Origin: Actinomycetes bacterium
Lineage (GTDB): Bacteria > Actinomycetota > Actinomycetes > JAHEKZ01
Length of the DNA stretch: 5,311 nt
NCBI GenBank assembly: GCA_027117675.1
Contig: JAJAYM010000316.1
Location: 1 to 5,311 of the forward strand
Direction: 5' to 3'
Below, one piece after another: positions 1-5,311 of the stretch. The notes beneath the pieces are model-generated. The model worked only from the letters and a program-made list of their open reading frames with translations, was not told the origin of the DNA and ran no database searches. A program made the translations under genes and the position numbers. Every line of letters begins with the position of its first letter. Within the stretch, counting starts at the first letter, position 1.

Positions 1-429
1 AACTAGCACCATCTGCACGCCGGCCGCGATGGCGACGAGCACCCCGATGACCGAAACGGGCACGTTGAGCCAACGGGGCACGGGTCTACCTCGCTGAGCA
101 CGCCGACCGATCCACCAGAGCGCAACCGCCATGACCAACAGAGGGCCAGCGGTGTACAGCACGACCGCGCCGAGCTCAGAGTGTCTCTCGACCAGCTCGG
201 TCTTGCCGACCCGGTCTTCCAGCTGCTCGCCCGACGAGGTGGCGATCGGCACCATGGCGGTTCCGATCGCGGCGGCCGCGACGACCAGGACGCCAAAGCG
301 GGCACGCCACTTGGGCACCAGGGAGACGAGGACGACCCCTAGCGACGCCAGTGGAATGAGGACGACGACGGCATGCACCACGAGCGGGTGGAGGGGTACT
401 CCGCCGATGGCTTCTGGCACGTCGACCAT
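1..429 (-). CDS. DUF2231-type four-helix membrane protein, second of a tandem pair (3' end cut by window edge)
   Basis: The reading frame is open from the ATG at 429 to the window edge, giving 143 residues without a stop. The ATG overlaps the stop of the upstream gene as TGATG, and no separate strong ribosome site is needed, so translation is probably coupled. The protein is an integral membrane protein with hydrophobic stretches at about residues 16-38, 46-63, 86-107 and 121-142. It resembles the DUF2231 (COG4244) family, whose function is unknown. Conserved points are PLHPLVVH at 12-19 (H14, H19) at the start of helix 1, SGE at 66-68 after helix 2, and H83 before helix 3. It is a paralogue of its neighbour, sharing PLHPLVVH, RAR-F/W-GVL, SGE-x-L and H-x-x-x-GA. 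The membrane-proximal histidines could bind haem or a metal, but that is inference. The gene is visible; the family call is from motif memory. Confidence 0.82.
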   Translation of the reverse strand, partial: MVDVPEAIGGVPLHPLVVHAVVVLIPLASLGVVLVSLVPKWRARFGVLVVAAAAIGTAMVPIATSSGEQLEDRVGKTELVERHSELGAVVLYTAGPLLVMAVALWWIGRRAQRGRPVPRWLNVPVSVIGVLVAIAAGVQMVLV

Positions 430-863
430 CAACCCCACCTCGCTTCGGTCCCCGTCCACACCGTCAGGGCCACCTGACCGGTTGCCGCCATTGCAGCCAA
501 GATGGACACCACCGCGACGAGGGTGGGCAGCAGCGGGCTACCAAAACCGTCCCTGCGGCGGCGGTCCACGTTGATCAGCAATACCGCAGACACGGCCAAC
601 CACAGGGCGAGGACGAACCACACCGCCGACGCGCCGTAGTCGGTGTGCTGGGCGATCGGGAGCGGCGTGACATCTGGGTAGCGCGACTCCTTGAGGTTTT
701 CCCCGCTCAGTTTTGCAGTGATCGTGGCGCCCCACGCCGCCGTTGCCATCAGCCAAGCGAGCACTCCCCACCTGGCCCTCTTCTCCTGACTGATGGCGAT
801 AATGACCGTGAGCAGGGCAGCCAACGGGACCAGCACAGCCGCCCCATGCACCACAAGCGGGTG
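372..863 (-). repeat. Near-identical 19-bp stretch in both DUF2231 paralogues
   Basis: The plus-strand stretches at 372-390 (catgcaccacgagcgggtg) and 845-863 differ at a single base. They encode the HPLVVH motif in each paralogue. This fits gene duplication under strong constraint at that motif. It is part of the coding sequence rather than a mobile repeat. Confidence 0.6.
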
Positions 864-893
864 CAGCGGCAGGCCAAAGACCGTCTCAGGCAC
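429..893 (-). CDS. DUF2231-type four-helix membrane protein, first of a tandem pair
   Basis: This is a complete 154-residue protein starting at a GTG. GAGGAG lies at 904-899 with a 5-nt spacer, which supports this start. Four membrane segments are seen at about residues 13-35, 43-61, 86-107 and 121-147, with a short arginine-rich loop (111-114) before the last. PLHPLVVH at 9-16 carries H11 and H16, SGE is at 63-65, and H83 precedes helix 3. These match the DUF2231 family of small membrane proteins with no established function. There is no cleavable signal peptide; helix 1 would act as the anchor. The stop overlaps the start of the next paralogue by one base, so the two form a coupled two-gene operon and may make a heteromeric complex (inference). 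The gene is divergent from hisN, but nothing in the sequence links the two functionally. Confidence 0.85.
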   Translation of the reverse strand: MPETVFGLPLHPLVVHGAAVLVPLAALLTVIIAISQEKRARWGVLAWLMATAAWGATITAKLSGENLKESRYPDVTPLPIAQHTDYGASAVWFVLALWLAVSAVLLINVDRRRRDGFGSPLLPTLVAVVSILAAMAATGQVALTVWTGTEARWG

Positions 894-898
894 TTGAA

Positions 899-904
899 CT
901 CCTC
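899..904 (-). promoter_or_regulatory. Ribosome binding site of the first DUF2231 gene
   Basis: On the minus strand GAGGAG precedes the GTG at 893 with a 5-nt spacer. It fixes the non-ATG start, since no ATG lies nearby in frame. Confidence 0.7.
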
Positions 905-915
905 ACTCCCAGCGC

Positions 916-921
916 AGAGTA
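916..921 (-). promoter_or_regulatory. Candidate -10 element for the DUF2231 operon
   Basis: The minus strand reads TACTCT at 921-916, matching the actinobacterial TANNNT pattern. Transcription would begin near 909, leaving a short leader that still contains the GAGGAG at 904-899. No convincing -35 was found. The same hexamer faces the other way at 960-965. Confidence 0.35.
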
Positions 922-959
922 ACCCCGGCTCCACTCCTGCCGTGGCCGAATCAGGTCGA

Positions 960-965
960 TACTCT
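960..965 (+). promoter_or_regulatory. Candidate -10 element for leaderless hisN
   Basis: TACTCT matches TANNNT and ends 7 nt before the GTG of hisN at 973. A transcript would then start at or within a base of the start codon. There is no Shine-Dalgarno sequence in front of this GTG, which fits leaderless translation, a common mode in actinobacteria. The -35 region is not recognisable. Confidence 0.45.
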
Positions 966-972
966 GCTGGCC

Positions 973-1770
973 GTGACCGACGACCTCGCTTTCGCGCTCC
1001 GGCTGGCCGATGCAGCCGACCTGCTCACCCTCGAGCGCTTCGGCGCGCTCGACCTTCGGGTTGACACCAAGCCGGACCTGACGCCGGTCAGCGATGCCGA
1101 CCGAGCCGCCGAGGAGTTGATCAGGAGACTGATCGGCGAGGAGTACCCAGACGATGCCGTGCTGGGCGAGGAGTTTGGCGCAACCGGGACGTCGAACCGG
1201 ACCTGGATCATCGACCCGATCGACGGTACGAAGAACTACGTGCGCGGCGTGCCGGTGTGGGCCACCCTGATCGCGCTCACTGACACAGCACCGCCGAGCG
1301 AGACTCGTTCGATCACCCTCGGCGTCGTCAGTGCTCCCGCGCTGGGCCGGCGATGGTGGGCGTCCCGTGGCATGGGGGCTTGGCTCACAACTGGCGGAGA
1401 ACCCGTCCCCATCCGCGTCTCGGGCGTGGCTGAGCTCAGCGATGCCTCAGTGTCGTTCTCGGAGTGGAACGACCCGGCATGGGAGATCGGTGGCCGGCGT
1501 CACTCTTTCGACCGATTGCTGCGTTCGGTGTGGCGCTCAAGGGCCTACGGCGACTTCTGGTCACACATGATGGTTGCCGAAGGCTCAGCCGACGCCGCCC
1601 TGGAGCCGGAGCTCAGCTCGTGGGACATGGCCGCTCTAGTGCCCATCATCGAGGAAGCGGGCGGAACCGTCACCGCGCTCGACGGCGCCTCACCCATGGT
1701 CGGAGGGAATGCGGTCTCCACCAACACCTTGCTTCACCAGGCTGTTCTTGCGCAGTTCTCGACGTCCTGA
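973..1770 (+). CDS. hisN: Histidinol-phosphatase, inositol-monophosphatase family
   Basis: This 265-residue protein would hydrolyse L-histidinol phosphate to L-histidinol, the penultimate stage of histidine synthesis, in the cytoplasm using Mg2+. Family motifs are all present: DTKPDLTPVSDAD (31-43), GEEFG (65-69), DPIDGTKN with D81 and D84 (81-88), and WDMAALVPIIEEAGG starting at W217 with D218. E67, D81, D84 and D218 are the expected metal ligands. Length and sequence closely resemble the mycobacterial HisN/ImpC type (Rv3137), which points to histidinol phosphate rather than inositol phosphate as substrate. The GTG start is chosen because the N-terminus then aligns with that family. No ribosome site is seen, and a -10-like TACTCT lies 7 nt upstream, so the mRNA is probably leaderless. 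The gene stands apart from any his operon, as is usual for actinobacterial hisN. Its last 81 bp overlap the convergent membrane-protein gene. Confidence 0.9.
   Translation: MTDDLAFALRLADAADLLTLERFGALDLRVDTKPDLTPVSDADRAAEELIRRLIGEEYPDDAVLGEEFGATGTSNRTWIIDPIDGTKNYVRGVPVWATLIALTDTAPPSETRSITLGVVSAPALGRRWWASRGMGAWLTTGGEPVPIRVSGVAELSDASVSFSEWNDPAWEIGGRRHSFDRLLRSVWRSRAYGDFWSHMMVAEGSADAALEPELSSWDMAALVPIIEEAGGTVTALDGASPMVGGNAVSTNTLLHQAVLAQFSTS
1690..1770. other. 81-bp tail-to-tail overlap of hisN and the membrane-protein gene
   Basis: The end of hisN (stop at 1768-1770) and the end of the minus-strand gene (stop at 1692-1690) share 81 bp. The overlap encodes residues 231-256 of the membrane protein, beyond its last predicted helix, and the C-terminal 26 residues of HisN, which match the family. 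No terminator hairpin with a T-tract was seen at either end, so the two transcripts are likely complementary at their 3' ends. Confidence 0.75.
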
Positions 1771-2460
1771 GGCGGTGGCTGTCGCCCGTTGCCGCACCTT
1801 CACGAGCCACGGAGCTACTGTGATCGCTGCGAGGTCGAACCACCCATAACCCCCAGCAGCGCCGCTCGGTGGGTTACCCAAGGACACGAGGCCAGTCGGG
1901 TCGTAGGGCTGCCACACCCAGATCCCCAGCCACGTCCCCACTAGCTCGAGATACGTCACGACCACGAACGCGCCGACGTAGAGGAGCCGCGACCGACCCC
2001 AGCGTAGGAATCCCAGCAGGCATCCGAACCAGAAGAGCCCAAGCAGATCTGGCCTCGGTGCCCAAGGACTTAGGCCCCACAGGGCGTAGAGCCCGGCTGC
2101 CACAACGGTCGCGGTCACCAGCGATCGCGCATGGGTGCGGAAAAACGTCGACCGTCCCATGCAGAGCGCCGCGAGGTAGACCAGCCCGTGCCCGGGCGGG
2201 ACGAATGCAGGAACGTTGTCGAAGCGATAGGTATACACCTCCAGCCACGGAGAAAACGTGTACTCAACGATGGTTGCGAAGGCGATGACGACCCCGGTCT
2301 GCACCCGGACGAGTGGCGCCTCGTCGCGTAGCAGCCACAGCAGCAGGAGCCACGTCATCAGGCCGAGCAACTGCTGCTGGGCGAGGCTTGCCCCGCTGTC
2401 GAGACCCAACGTGACGGGTATCCACCCGAGCACGATCACGGGGGTCCGCCACTGGCTCAT
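1690..2460 (-). CDS. Integral membrane protein of unknown function
   Basis: I do not recognise this 256-residue protein. It is very hydrophobic, with about eight membrane segments near residues 6-20, 29-44, 53-69, 90-102, 113-129, 139-154, 159-183 and 206-219. Striking short motifs are EYTFSPWLE (66-74), FVPPGHGLVY (86-95), a helix with YLELVGTWLG (170-179), WQPYDPTG (183-190) and GNPPSGAAGGYGWFD (195-209). They look like conserved positions of an enzyme or carrier rather than random membrane filler. The E-x-x-G-x-x-x-G helix loosely recalls carotenoid hydratase (CruF-like) membrane proteins, but this is weak. Residues 221-256 form a basic, polar tail. The ATG at 2460 is set by an in-frame TGA 15 nt upstream; no good ribosome site precedes it. 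The gene converges on hisN, overlapping it by 81 bp, and diverges from the CBS gene. Confidence 0.75.
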   Translation of the reverse strand: MSQWRTPVIVLGWIPVTLGLDSGASLAQQQLLGLMTWLLLLWLLRDEAPLVRVQTGVVIAFATIVEYTFSPWLEVYTYRFDNVPAFVPPGHGLVYLAALCMGRSTFFRTHARSLVTATVVAAGLYALWGLSPWAPRPDLLGLFWFGCLLGFLRWGRSRLLYVGAFVVVTYLELVGTWLGIWVWQPYDPTGLVSLGNPPSGAAGGYGWFDLAAITVAPWLVKVRQRATATASGRRELRKNSLVKQGVGGDRIPSDHG

Positions 2461-2509
2461 GGGGCCAGTCTGTCAGCGTCGCGAGTTGAGAGATGAGGTC
2501 ATCCAGCCA

Positions 2510-2539
2510 TTGCCCTGCGCGTACCCTGGGATCGATTAT
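2510..2539 (+). promoter_or_regulatory. Candidate promoter of the CBS-copZ-copA set
   Basis: TTGCCC (2510-2515) and GATTAT (2534-2539) are separated by 18 bp, each matching four of six consensus bases. An alternative -10 is TACCCT at 2522-2527. Transcription from the first would start near 2546 and give a leader of about 44 nt. The evidence is only consensus matching. Confidence 0.3.
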
Positions 2540-2540
2540 G
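2535..2540 (-). promoter_or_regulatory. Candidate -10 element for the unknown membrane-protein gene
   Basis: The minus strand reads CATAAT at 2540-2535, five of six matches to TATAAT, giving a leader of about 68 nt to the ATG at 2460. No good -35 is seen. It overlaps the candidate -10 of the divergent CBS gene, so the two promoters could compete. Confidence 0.25.
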
Positions 2541-2552
2541 GAGGCTAGCAAG

Positions 2553-2570
2553 GAAGACACCAGAAGACAC
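2553..2570 (+). repeat. Tandem direct repeat GAAGACAC, 10-bp period
   Basis: GAAGACAC occurs at 2553-2560 and 2563-2570, separated by CA, so both copies lie on the same helix face. It lies in the leader between the candidate promoter and the ribosome site of the CBS gene. It could be a regulator site or chance. Confidence 0.5.
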
Positions 2571-2577
2571 CCGCCCC

Positions 2578-2583
2578 AGGAGG
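2578..2583 (+). promoter_or_regulatory. Ribosome binding site of the CBS gene
   Basis: A perfect AGGAGG is followed 6 nt later by GTG at 2590, which decides the non-ATG start. Confidence 0.8.
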
Positions 2584-2589
2584 TGCACA

Positions 2590-2970
2590 GTGCTCGTCTC
2601 CGACGCCATGACCACTGACGTGGTGACGATCGGCCCCTCCCACTCGCTGCGCGAAGCCAGCAAGGTGATGGCTGACCGAAACATTGGGTCGGTGGTCGTG
2701 CACGACCCGGAGGCAGACGGCCCGGGGATCTTGACCGAGCGCGATATCGTGGGCGCTGTAGCAGGTGGCGGAGACCTGGATGCGTCGGTGGCGATCGACC
2801 ATCTGACGACCGACTCCGCATACGGATCGCCCCGTTGGAGTCTGGACGAGGCGACGGATGCCATGAAGCGAGGTGGCTTCCGACATCTCGTGGTCGTTGA
2901 GGGCAGCAGCGTGGTCGGCATCATCTCGATGAGGGACATCGTGCGCGCGTGGGGGAACATCGAGGCCTAG
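2590..2970 (+). CDS. Two-CBS-domain protein, putative adenine-nucleotide sensor
   Basis: This 126-residue soluble protein consists of almost nothing but two CBS motifs, about residues 1-57 and 67-122, which normally fold together as one Bateman module. The first begins VSDAMTTDVVTI and ends GILTERDIV (46-54); the second ends GIISMRDIV (110-118). The T/S-x-x-D pattern of the ribose-binding position is present in both (T49-D52, S113-D116), so binding of AMP, ATP or a related ligand is plausible. There is no attached enzyme, DNA-binding or transport domain, so it may regulate a partner. Architecture resembles mycobacterial HRP1 (Rv2626c). The perfect AGGAGG supports the GTG start. copZ follows 54 bp after the stop on the same strand, so co-transcription with copper export is likely but unproven. 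The binding partner cannot be told from sequence. Confidence 0.88.
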   Translation: MLVSDAMTTDVVTIGPSHSLREASKVMADRNIGSVVVHDPEADGPGILTERDIVGAVAGGGDLDASVAIDHLTTDSAYGSPRWSLDEATDAMKRGGFRHLVVVEGSSVVGIISMRDIVRAWGNIEA

Positions 2971-2988
2971 ATTTTGGTTGAGGAAGCA

Positions 2989-3005
2989 CCAGCCACGCCA
3001 GCCAC
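2989..3005 (+). repeat. Tandem direct repeat CCAGCCAC, 9-bp period
   Basis: CCAGCCAC occurs at 2989-2996 and 2998-3005 with one G between. It lies in the gap between the CBS gene and copZ, just before the copZ ribosome site. Its role is unknown; it does not resemble a palindromic CsoR or CueR operator. Confidence 0.45.
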
Positions 3006-3013
3006 TTCACCCC

Positions 3014-3019
3014 AGGGAG
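3014..3019 (+). promoter_or_regulatory. Ribosome binding site of copZ
   Basis: AGGGAG is followed by 5 nt and ATG at 3025. This favours the ATG over an in-frame TTG at 2974, which has no ribosome site and would add 17 residues unlike the family. Confidence 0.7.
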
Positions 3020-3024
3020 AACCG

Positions 3025-3234
3025 ATGTCCGTGACCACCACCTACACCGTGACCGGAATGACTTGCGGTCACTGCGTGCAGGCCGTCACCGACGAGATCA
3101 CGTCGCTGCCAGGCGTCGAGGCTGTCAACGTCGAGCTCGCGAGCGGAGCAGTGACCGTCGTGAGCACCGATGCCCTCGGCCAGGACGCCGTAGCCGCCGC
3201 AGTCGACGAGGCCGGCTACGTGCTGGCGCCATGA
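3025..3234 (+). CDS. copZ: CopZ-type copper chaperone (HMA domain)
   Basis: This 69-residue protein is a single heavy-metal-associated domain, the normal size of free CopZ chaperones. TVTGMTCGHC at 8-17 gives the two Cu+-binding cysteines C14 and C17. The domain continues with a typical helix (18-28), LPGVEAVNVEL (28-38), and ends with the AGYVLAP strand. It would carry Cu+ in the cytoplasm and hand it to the P-type ATPase encoded immediately downstream. The stop overlaps the copA start as ATGA, so the two are translationally coupled. The motif with His between the cysteines (CGHC) is common in chaperones, while the ATPase domain has CASC. Another soft metal ion cannot be excluded, but the copA partner makes copper the best call. 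Confidence 0.9.
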   Translation: MSVTTTYTVTGMTCGHCVQAVTDEITSLPGVEAVNVELASGAVTVVSTDALGQDAVAAAVDEAGYVLAP

Positions 3235-5311
3235 ACGAGTCCGTCGAACTCGCGATCGGCGGCATGACCTGCGCCTCGTGCGCCGCCCGGATCGAAAAGA
3301 AGCTCAACAAGCTCGACGGTGTCTCCGCAAGCGTCAACTACGCAACAGAGATGGCCCACGTCAACGTCACTGACCCTTCGGTCGACACTGACGCGTTGCT
3401 GTTGACCGTCGAGAAGCTCGGCTACTCGGCAGCACTGCCGCAGGTCGCTGGCGACCCAGCCGAGACAGAGGGTCTTGACCCCGAGACTGCGATGTGGCGT
3501 CAGCGCCTCTTCGTCTCGGCGGCGCTAACTACTCCCGTCCTGCTCATGTCGATGATCCCGGCATTGCAGTTCACCAACTGGCAGTGGCTGGCGCTCACCC
3601 TCGCCTCTCCCGTGGCCGTTTGGGGCGCCCGGCCGTTCCACCATGCAGCCTGGGTCAATCTTCGGCATGGCGCCACGACGATGGACACATTGATCAGCGT
3701 CGGTGTCGGAGCCGCCTACCTGTGGTCGGTCTACGCGCTGTTCTTCGGTGACGCGGGCATGCCGGGCATGACCATGGAGGTCAGCTTTACCGCCTCGGGG
3801 GGCGAAGAGATCTACCTCGAGGTCGCTTCGGTTGTCACCGTCTTCATCGTTGCCGGTCGCTATCTTGAGCGGCGGGCCAAGCAACAGTCGGGCGCAGCGC
3901 TGCGCGCCTTGCTCAGCCTTGGCGCCAAAGATGTCGCTGTCCTCCGCGACGGCGCGGAATCGCGTATCCCCATTGAGCTCCTCGCAGTCGGAGACCAGTT
4001 TGTCGTGCGCCCAGGGGAACAGATCGCTACCGACGGAGTGGTGCTCGACGGATCATCTGCCGTCGACACGTCAATGCTGACCGGAGAGAGCGTTCCGGTG
4101 GAAGTGGCGGCAGACGATTCGGTGGTCGGGGCGACGGTCAACGTCGGGGGTCGTCTCGTTGTTCGAGCCACCCGAGTGGGCGCTGACACCCAACTGGCCC
4201 AGATGGCCACGCTGGTATCAGCAGCGCAGGCCGGCAAGGCTCCCGTCCAGCGCCTCGCCGATCGAGTCGCTGCCGTCTTTGTGCCGGTCGTCATGGTCAT
4301 TGCTGCCGCCACCTGGGTGAGCTGGTATCTCGCCACCGGTGCGACGGCTGAGGCCTTTACCGCTGCGGTCGCAGTCCTGATCATCGCCTGCCCCTGCGCC
4401 CTTGGGCTCGCTACACCAACGGCCCTGCTGGTCGGAACCGGGCGCGGAGCTCAGTTGGGCATCGTGATCCGAGGCCCGGAAATTTTGGAGTCGACCCGCA
4501 GCATCGACACCATCGTTCTCGACAAGACCGGGACGGTGACGACCGGGCGGATGGCGGTCATAGAGGTCGTTCCGATGAGGGGGACCGAGCAGGCCGAGCT
4601 GCTGCGCATCGCCGGTGCGGTCGAAGATGCGTCCGAGCATCCGGTCGCCAGGGCGATCAGCACGCATGCGCGTGAGCTCGTTGGCGCCCTGCCCGACGTA
4701 GCAGAGTTCGCCAACCATGGCGGGCGTGGTGTGGTCGGTGTGGTCGATGGGCAGGCCGTTGTCGTCGGTCGTCCTGCCTGGATGGCTGAATGGAGCTTGG
4801 GCATCCCCGACGAACTGGCCCCGGCGATCGATGAGGCACAAGGCCGTGGCTCCACCGTTGCCGTTGTCGCCTGGGACGGCGCCGTTCATGGCTTCGTTGC
4901 TGTTCGCGACACGGTGAAGCCCACCAGCGCAGCAGCCATCGCCGAGCTCCGCCGGCTCGGGCTCGAGCCCTTCCTGCTGACTGGCGACAACGCCATCGCC
5001 GCCGCTGCGGTGGCCGCGGAGGTCGGCATCGACCGGGTGGTCTCTGACGTCTTTCCCGAGGGAAAGGTCGACGAGGTGCGTCGTCTGCAGAGTGAAGGTC
5101 GCGTCGTTGCCATGGTGGGCGACGGAGTCAACGATGCTCCGGCCCTGGCCACCGCCGACCTCGGACTAGCCATGGGAACAGGTACCGACGCCGCCATGCA
5201 GGCCAGCGACCTGACGTTGGTCAGGGGCGACCTACGAGCAGCACCAGACGCGATCAAACTCGCACGCCGGGTGCTGGCCACCATCAAGGGCAACCTCTTC
5301 TGGGCCTTCGC
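3231..5311 (+). CDS. copA: Cu+-exporting P1B-type ATPase, CopA (3' end cut by window edge)
   Basis: The frame stays open from the ATG at 3231 to the window edge (693 codons); the last helices are missing, and family proteins are usually some 50-100 residues longer. One N-terminal metal-binding domain has GMTCASC (C14, C17). Helices lie near 93-111, 117-133, 152-172, 193-212, 343-368 and 373-398. TGE of the actuator domain is at 284-286, and CPCALGLATPT begins at 387 with the two transport cysteines C387 and C389. DKTGT with the phosphorylated D431 follows, then HP at 470-471, TGDN at 584-587 and GDGVNDAP at 630-637. CPC plus HP and the copZ partner indicate Cu+ efflux at the plasma membrane driven by ATP. 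A methionine-bearing outer loop, MPGMTM (177-182), lies between the third and fourth helices and may help release copper. No ribosome site of its own is seen; ATGA overlap with copZ implies coupling. Confidence 0.93.
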   Translation, partial: MNESVELAIGGMTCASCAARIEKKLNKLDGVSASVNYATEMAHVNVTDPSVDTDALLLTVEKLGYSAALPQVAGDPAETEGLDPETAMWRQRLFVSAALTTPVLLMSMIPALQFTNWQWLALTLASPVAVWGARPFHHAAWVNLRHGATTMDTLISVGVGAAYLWSVYALFFGDAGMPGMTMEVSFTASGGEEIYLEVASVVTVFIVAGRYLERRAKQQSGAALRALLSLGAKDVAVLRDGAESRIPIELLAVGDQFVVRPGEQIATDGVVLDGSSAVDTSMLTGESVPVEVAADDSVVGATVNVGGRLVVRATRVGADTQLAQMATLVSAAQAGKAPVQRLADRVAAVFVPVVMVIAAATWVSWYLATGATAEAFTAAVAVLIIACPCALGLATPTALLVGTGRGAQLGIVIRGPEILESTRSIDTIVLDKTGTVTTGRMAVIEVVPMRGTEQAELLRIAGAVEDASEHPVARAISTHARELVGALPDVAEFANHGGRGVVGVVDGQAVVVGRPAWMAEWSLGIPDELAPAIDEAQGRGSTVAVVAWDGAVHGFVAVRDTVKPTSAAAIAELRRLGLEPFLLTGDNAIAAAAVAAEVGIDRVVSDVFPEGKVDEVRRLQSEGRVVAMVGDGVNDAPALATADLGLAMGTGTDAAMQASDLTLVRGDLRAAPDAIKLARRVLATIKGNLFWAF

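Larger units (their letters stand above)
914..967. repeat. 8-bp inverted repeat GCAGAGTA / TACTCTGC between divergent genes
   Basis: The arms are 914-921 and 960-967, perfect over 8 bp and separated by 38 bp. Each arm contains the candidate -10 hexamer of the gene it faces. The symmetry may simply be two similar promoters, or it may serve a shared regulator. Confidence 0.45.

Noticed and set aside
3..305. Minus-strand 100-residue frame
   Set aside because: It is out of frame with the DUF2231 paralogue that covers the same DNA, and has an arginine/serine/proline-rich composition with no family features.
645..1064. Plus-strand 139-residue frame spanning the divergent gap
   Set aside because: It runs antisense to the DUF2231 gene and into hisN in another frame, has arginine-rich composition, and would destroy the promoter region.
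1771..1800. Possible terminator hairpin after hisN
   Set aside because: Short GGCG/CGCC complementarity exists, but there is no stable stem and no T-tract, and it lies inside the opposing coding sequence.
1874..2288. Frames on both strands inside the unknown membrane-protein gene
   Set aside because: They are arginine/proline-rich shadows, while the 1690-2460 frame gives a coherent eight-helix protein.
2499..2960. Minus-strand 153-residue frame opposite the CBS gene
   Set aside because: The plus-strand frame shows two clear CBS motifs with a perfect ribosome site; the antisense frame has none.
2974..3024. TTG start giving CopZ an extra 17 residues
   Set aside because: There is no ribosome site before the TTG, and AGGAG-like AGGGAG is correctly placed for the ATG at 3025.
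2461..3024. CsoR or CueR operator upstream of the copper genes
   Set aside because: I looked for the G/C-tract palindrome of CsoR and the CueR-type dyad in both gaps and saw none convincing.
3860..5293. Long minus-strand open frames (3860-4384, 4218-4889, 4886-5293) opposite copA
   Set aside because: They are antisense to an intact, motif-complete CopA; their translations are low-complexity Ser/Thr/Ala/Arg-rich, typical of GC-rich shadow frames.

Overview
The window is uniformly GC-rich DNA. GTG starts are common, the hisN is of the mycobacterial type, and one gene looks leaderless, so this is most likely the chromosome of an actinomycete. A Nocardioides-like or related lineage is plausible, but that is a guess from protein style only. 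No mobile element, CRISPR array, tRNA or rRNA was seen. Every gene except one membrane protein falls into a recognisable family.

Left part (1-972): two tandem minus-strand genes encode four-helix membrane proteins of the DUF2231 type. They are paralogues of each other and are joined by a TGATG stop/start overlap; the second runs off the left edge. They diverge from hisN across a 79-bp gap. That gap holds the inverted pair GCAGAGTA / TACTCTGC, which can be read as two outward-facing -10 hexamers. The hisN hexamer sits 7 nt before the GTG, as expected for a leaderless mRNA.

Middle (973-2460): hisN (histidinol-phosphatase, inositol-monophosphatase fold) is on the plus strand. It converges on an unrecognised integral membrane protein gene on the minus strand. 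Their 3' ends overlap by 81 bp, and the overlap falls entirely within the polar C-terminal tail of the membrane protein.

Right part (2461-5311): after a 129-bp divergent gap comes a plus-strand set: a two-CBS-domain protein, a CopZ-type copper chaperone, and a CopA-type Cu+ P1B-ATPase cut off by the right edge. copZ and copA overlap by ATGA and form a clear copper-export unit: CopZ carries Cu+ in the cytoplasm and CopA pumps it out. The CBS gene lies 54 bp upstream in the same direction and may be co-transcribed, perhaps adding adenine-nucleotide sensing. No clear CsoR- or CueR-type operator was recognised. Short tandem direct repeats lie in the leaders of both the CBS gene and copZ.

No convincing wholly new system is visible. 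The best leads are the DUF2231 pair with conserved histidines, the unrecognised membrane protein with its antisense tail, and the CBS-copZ-copA linkage.
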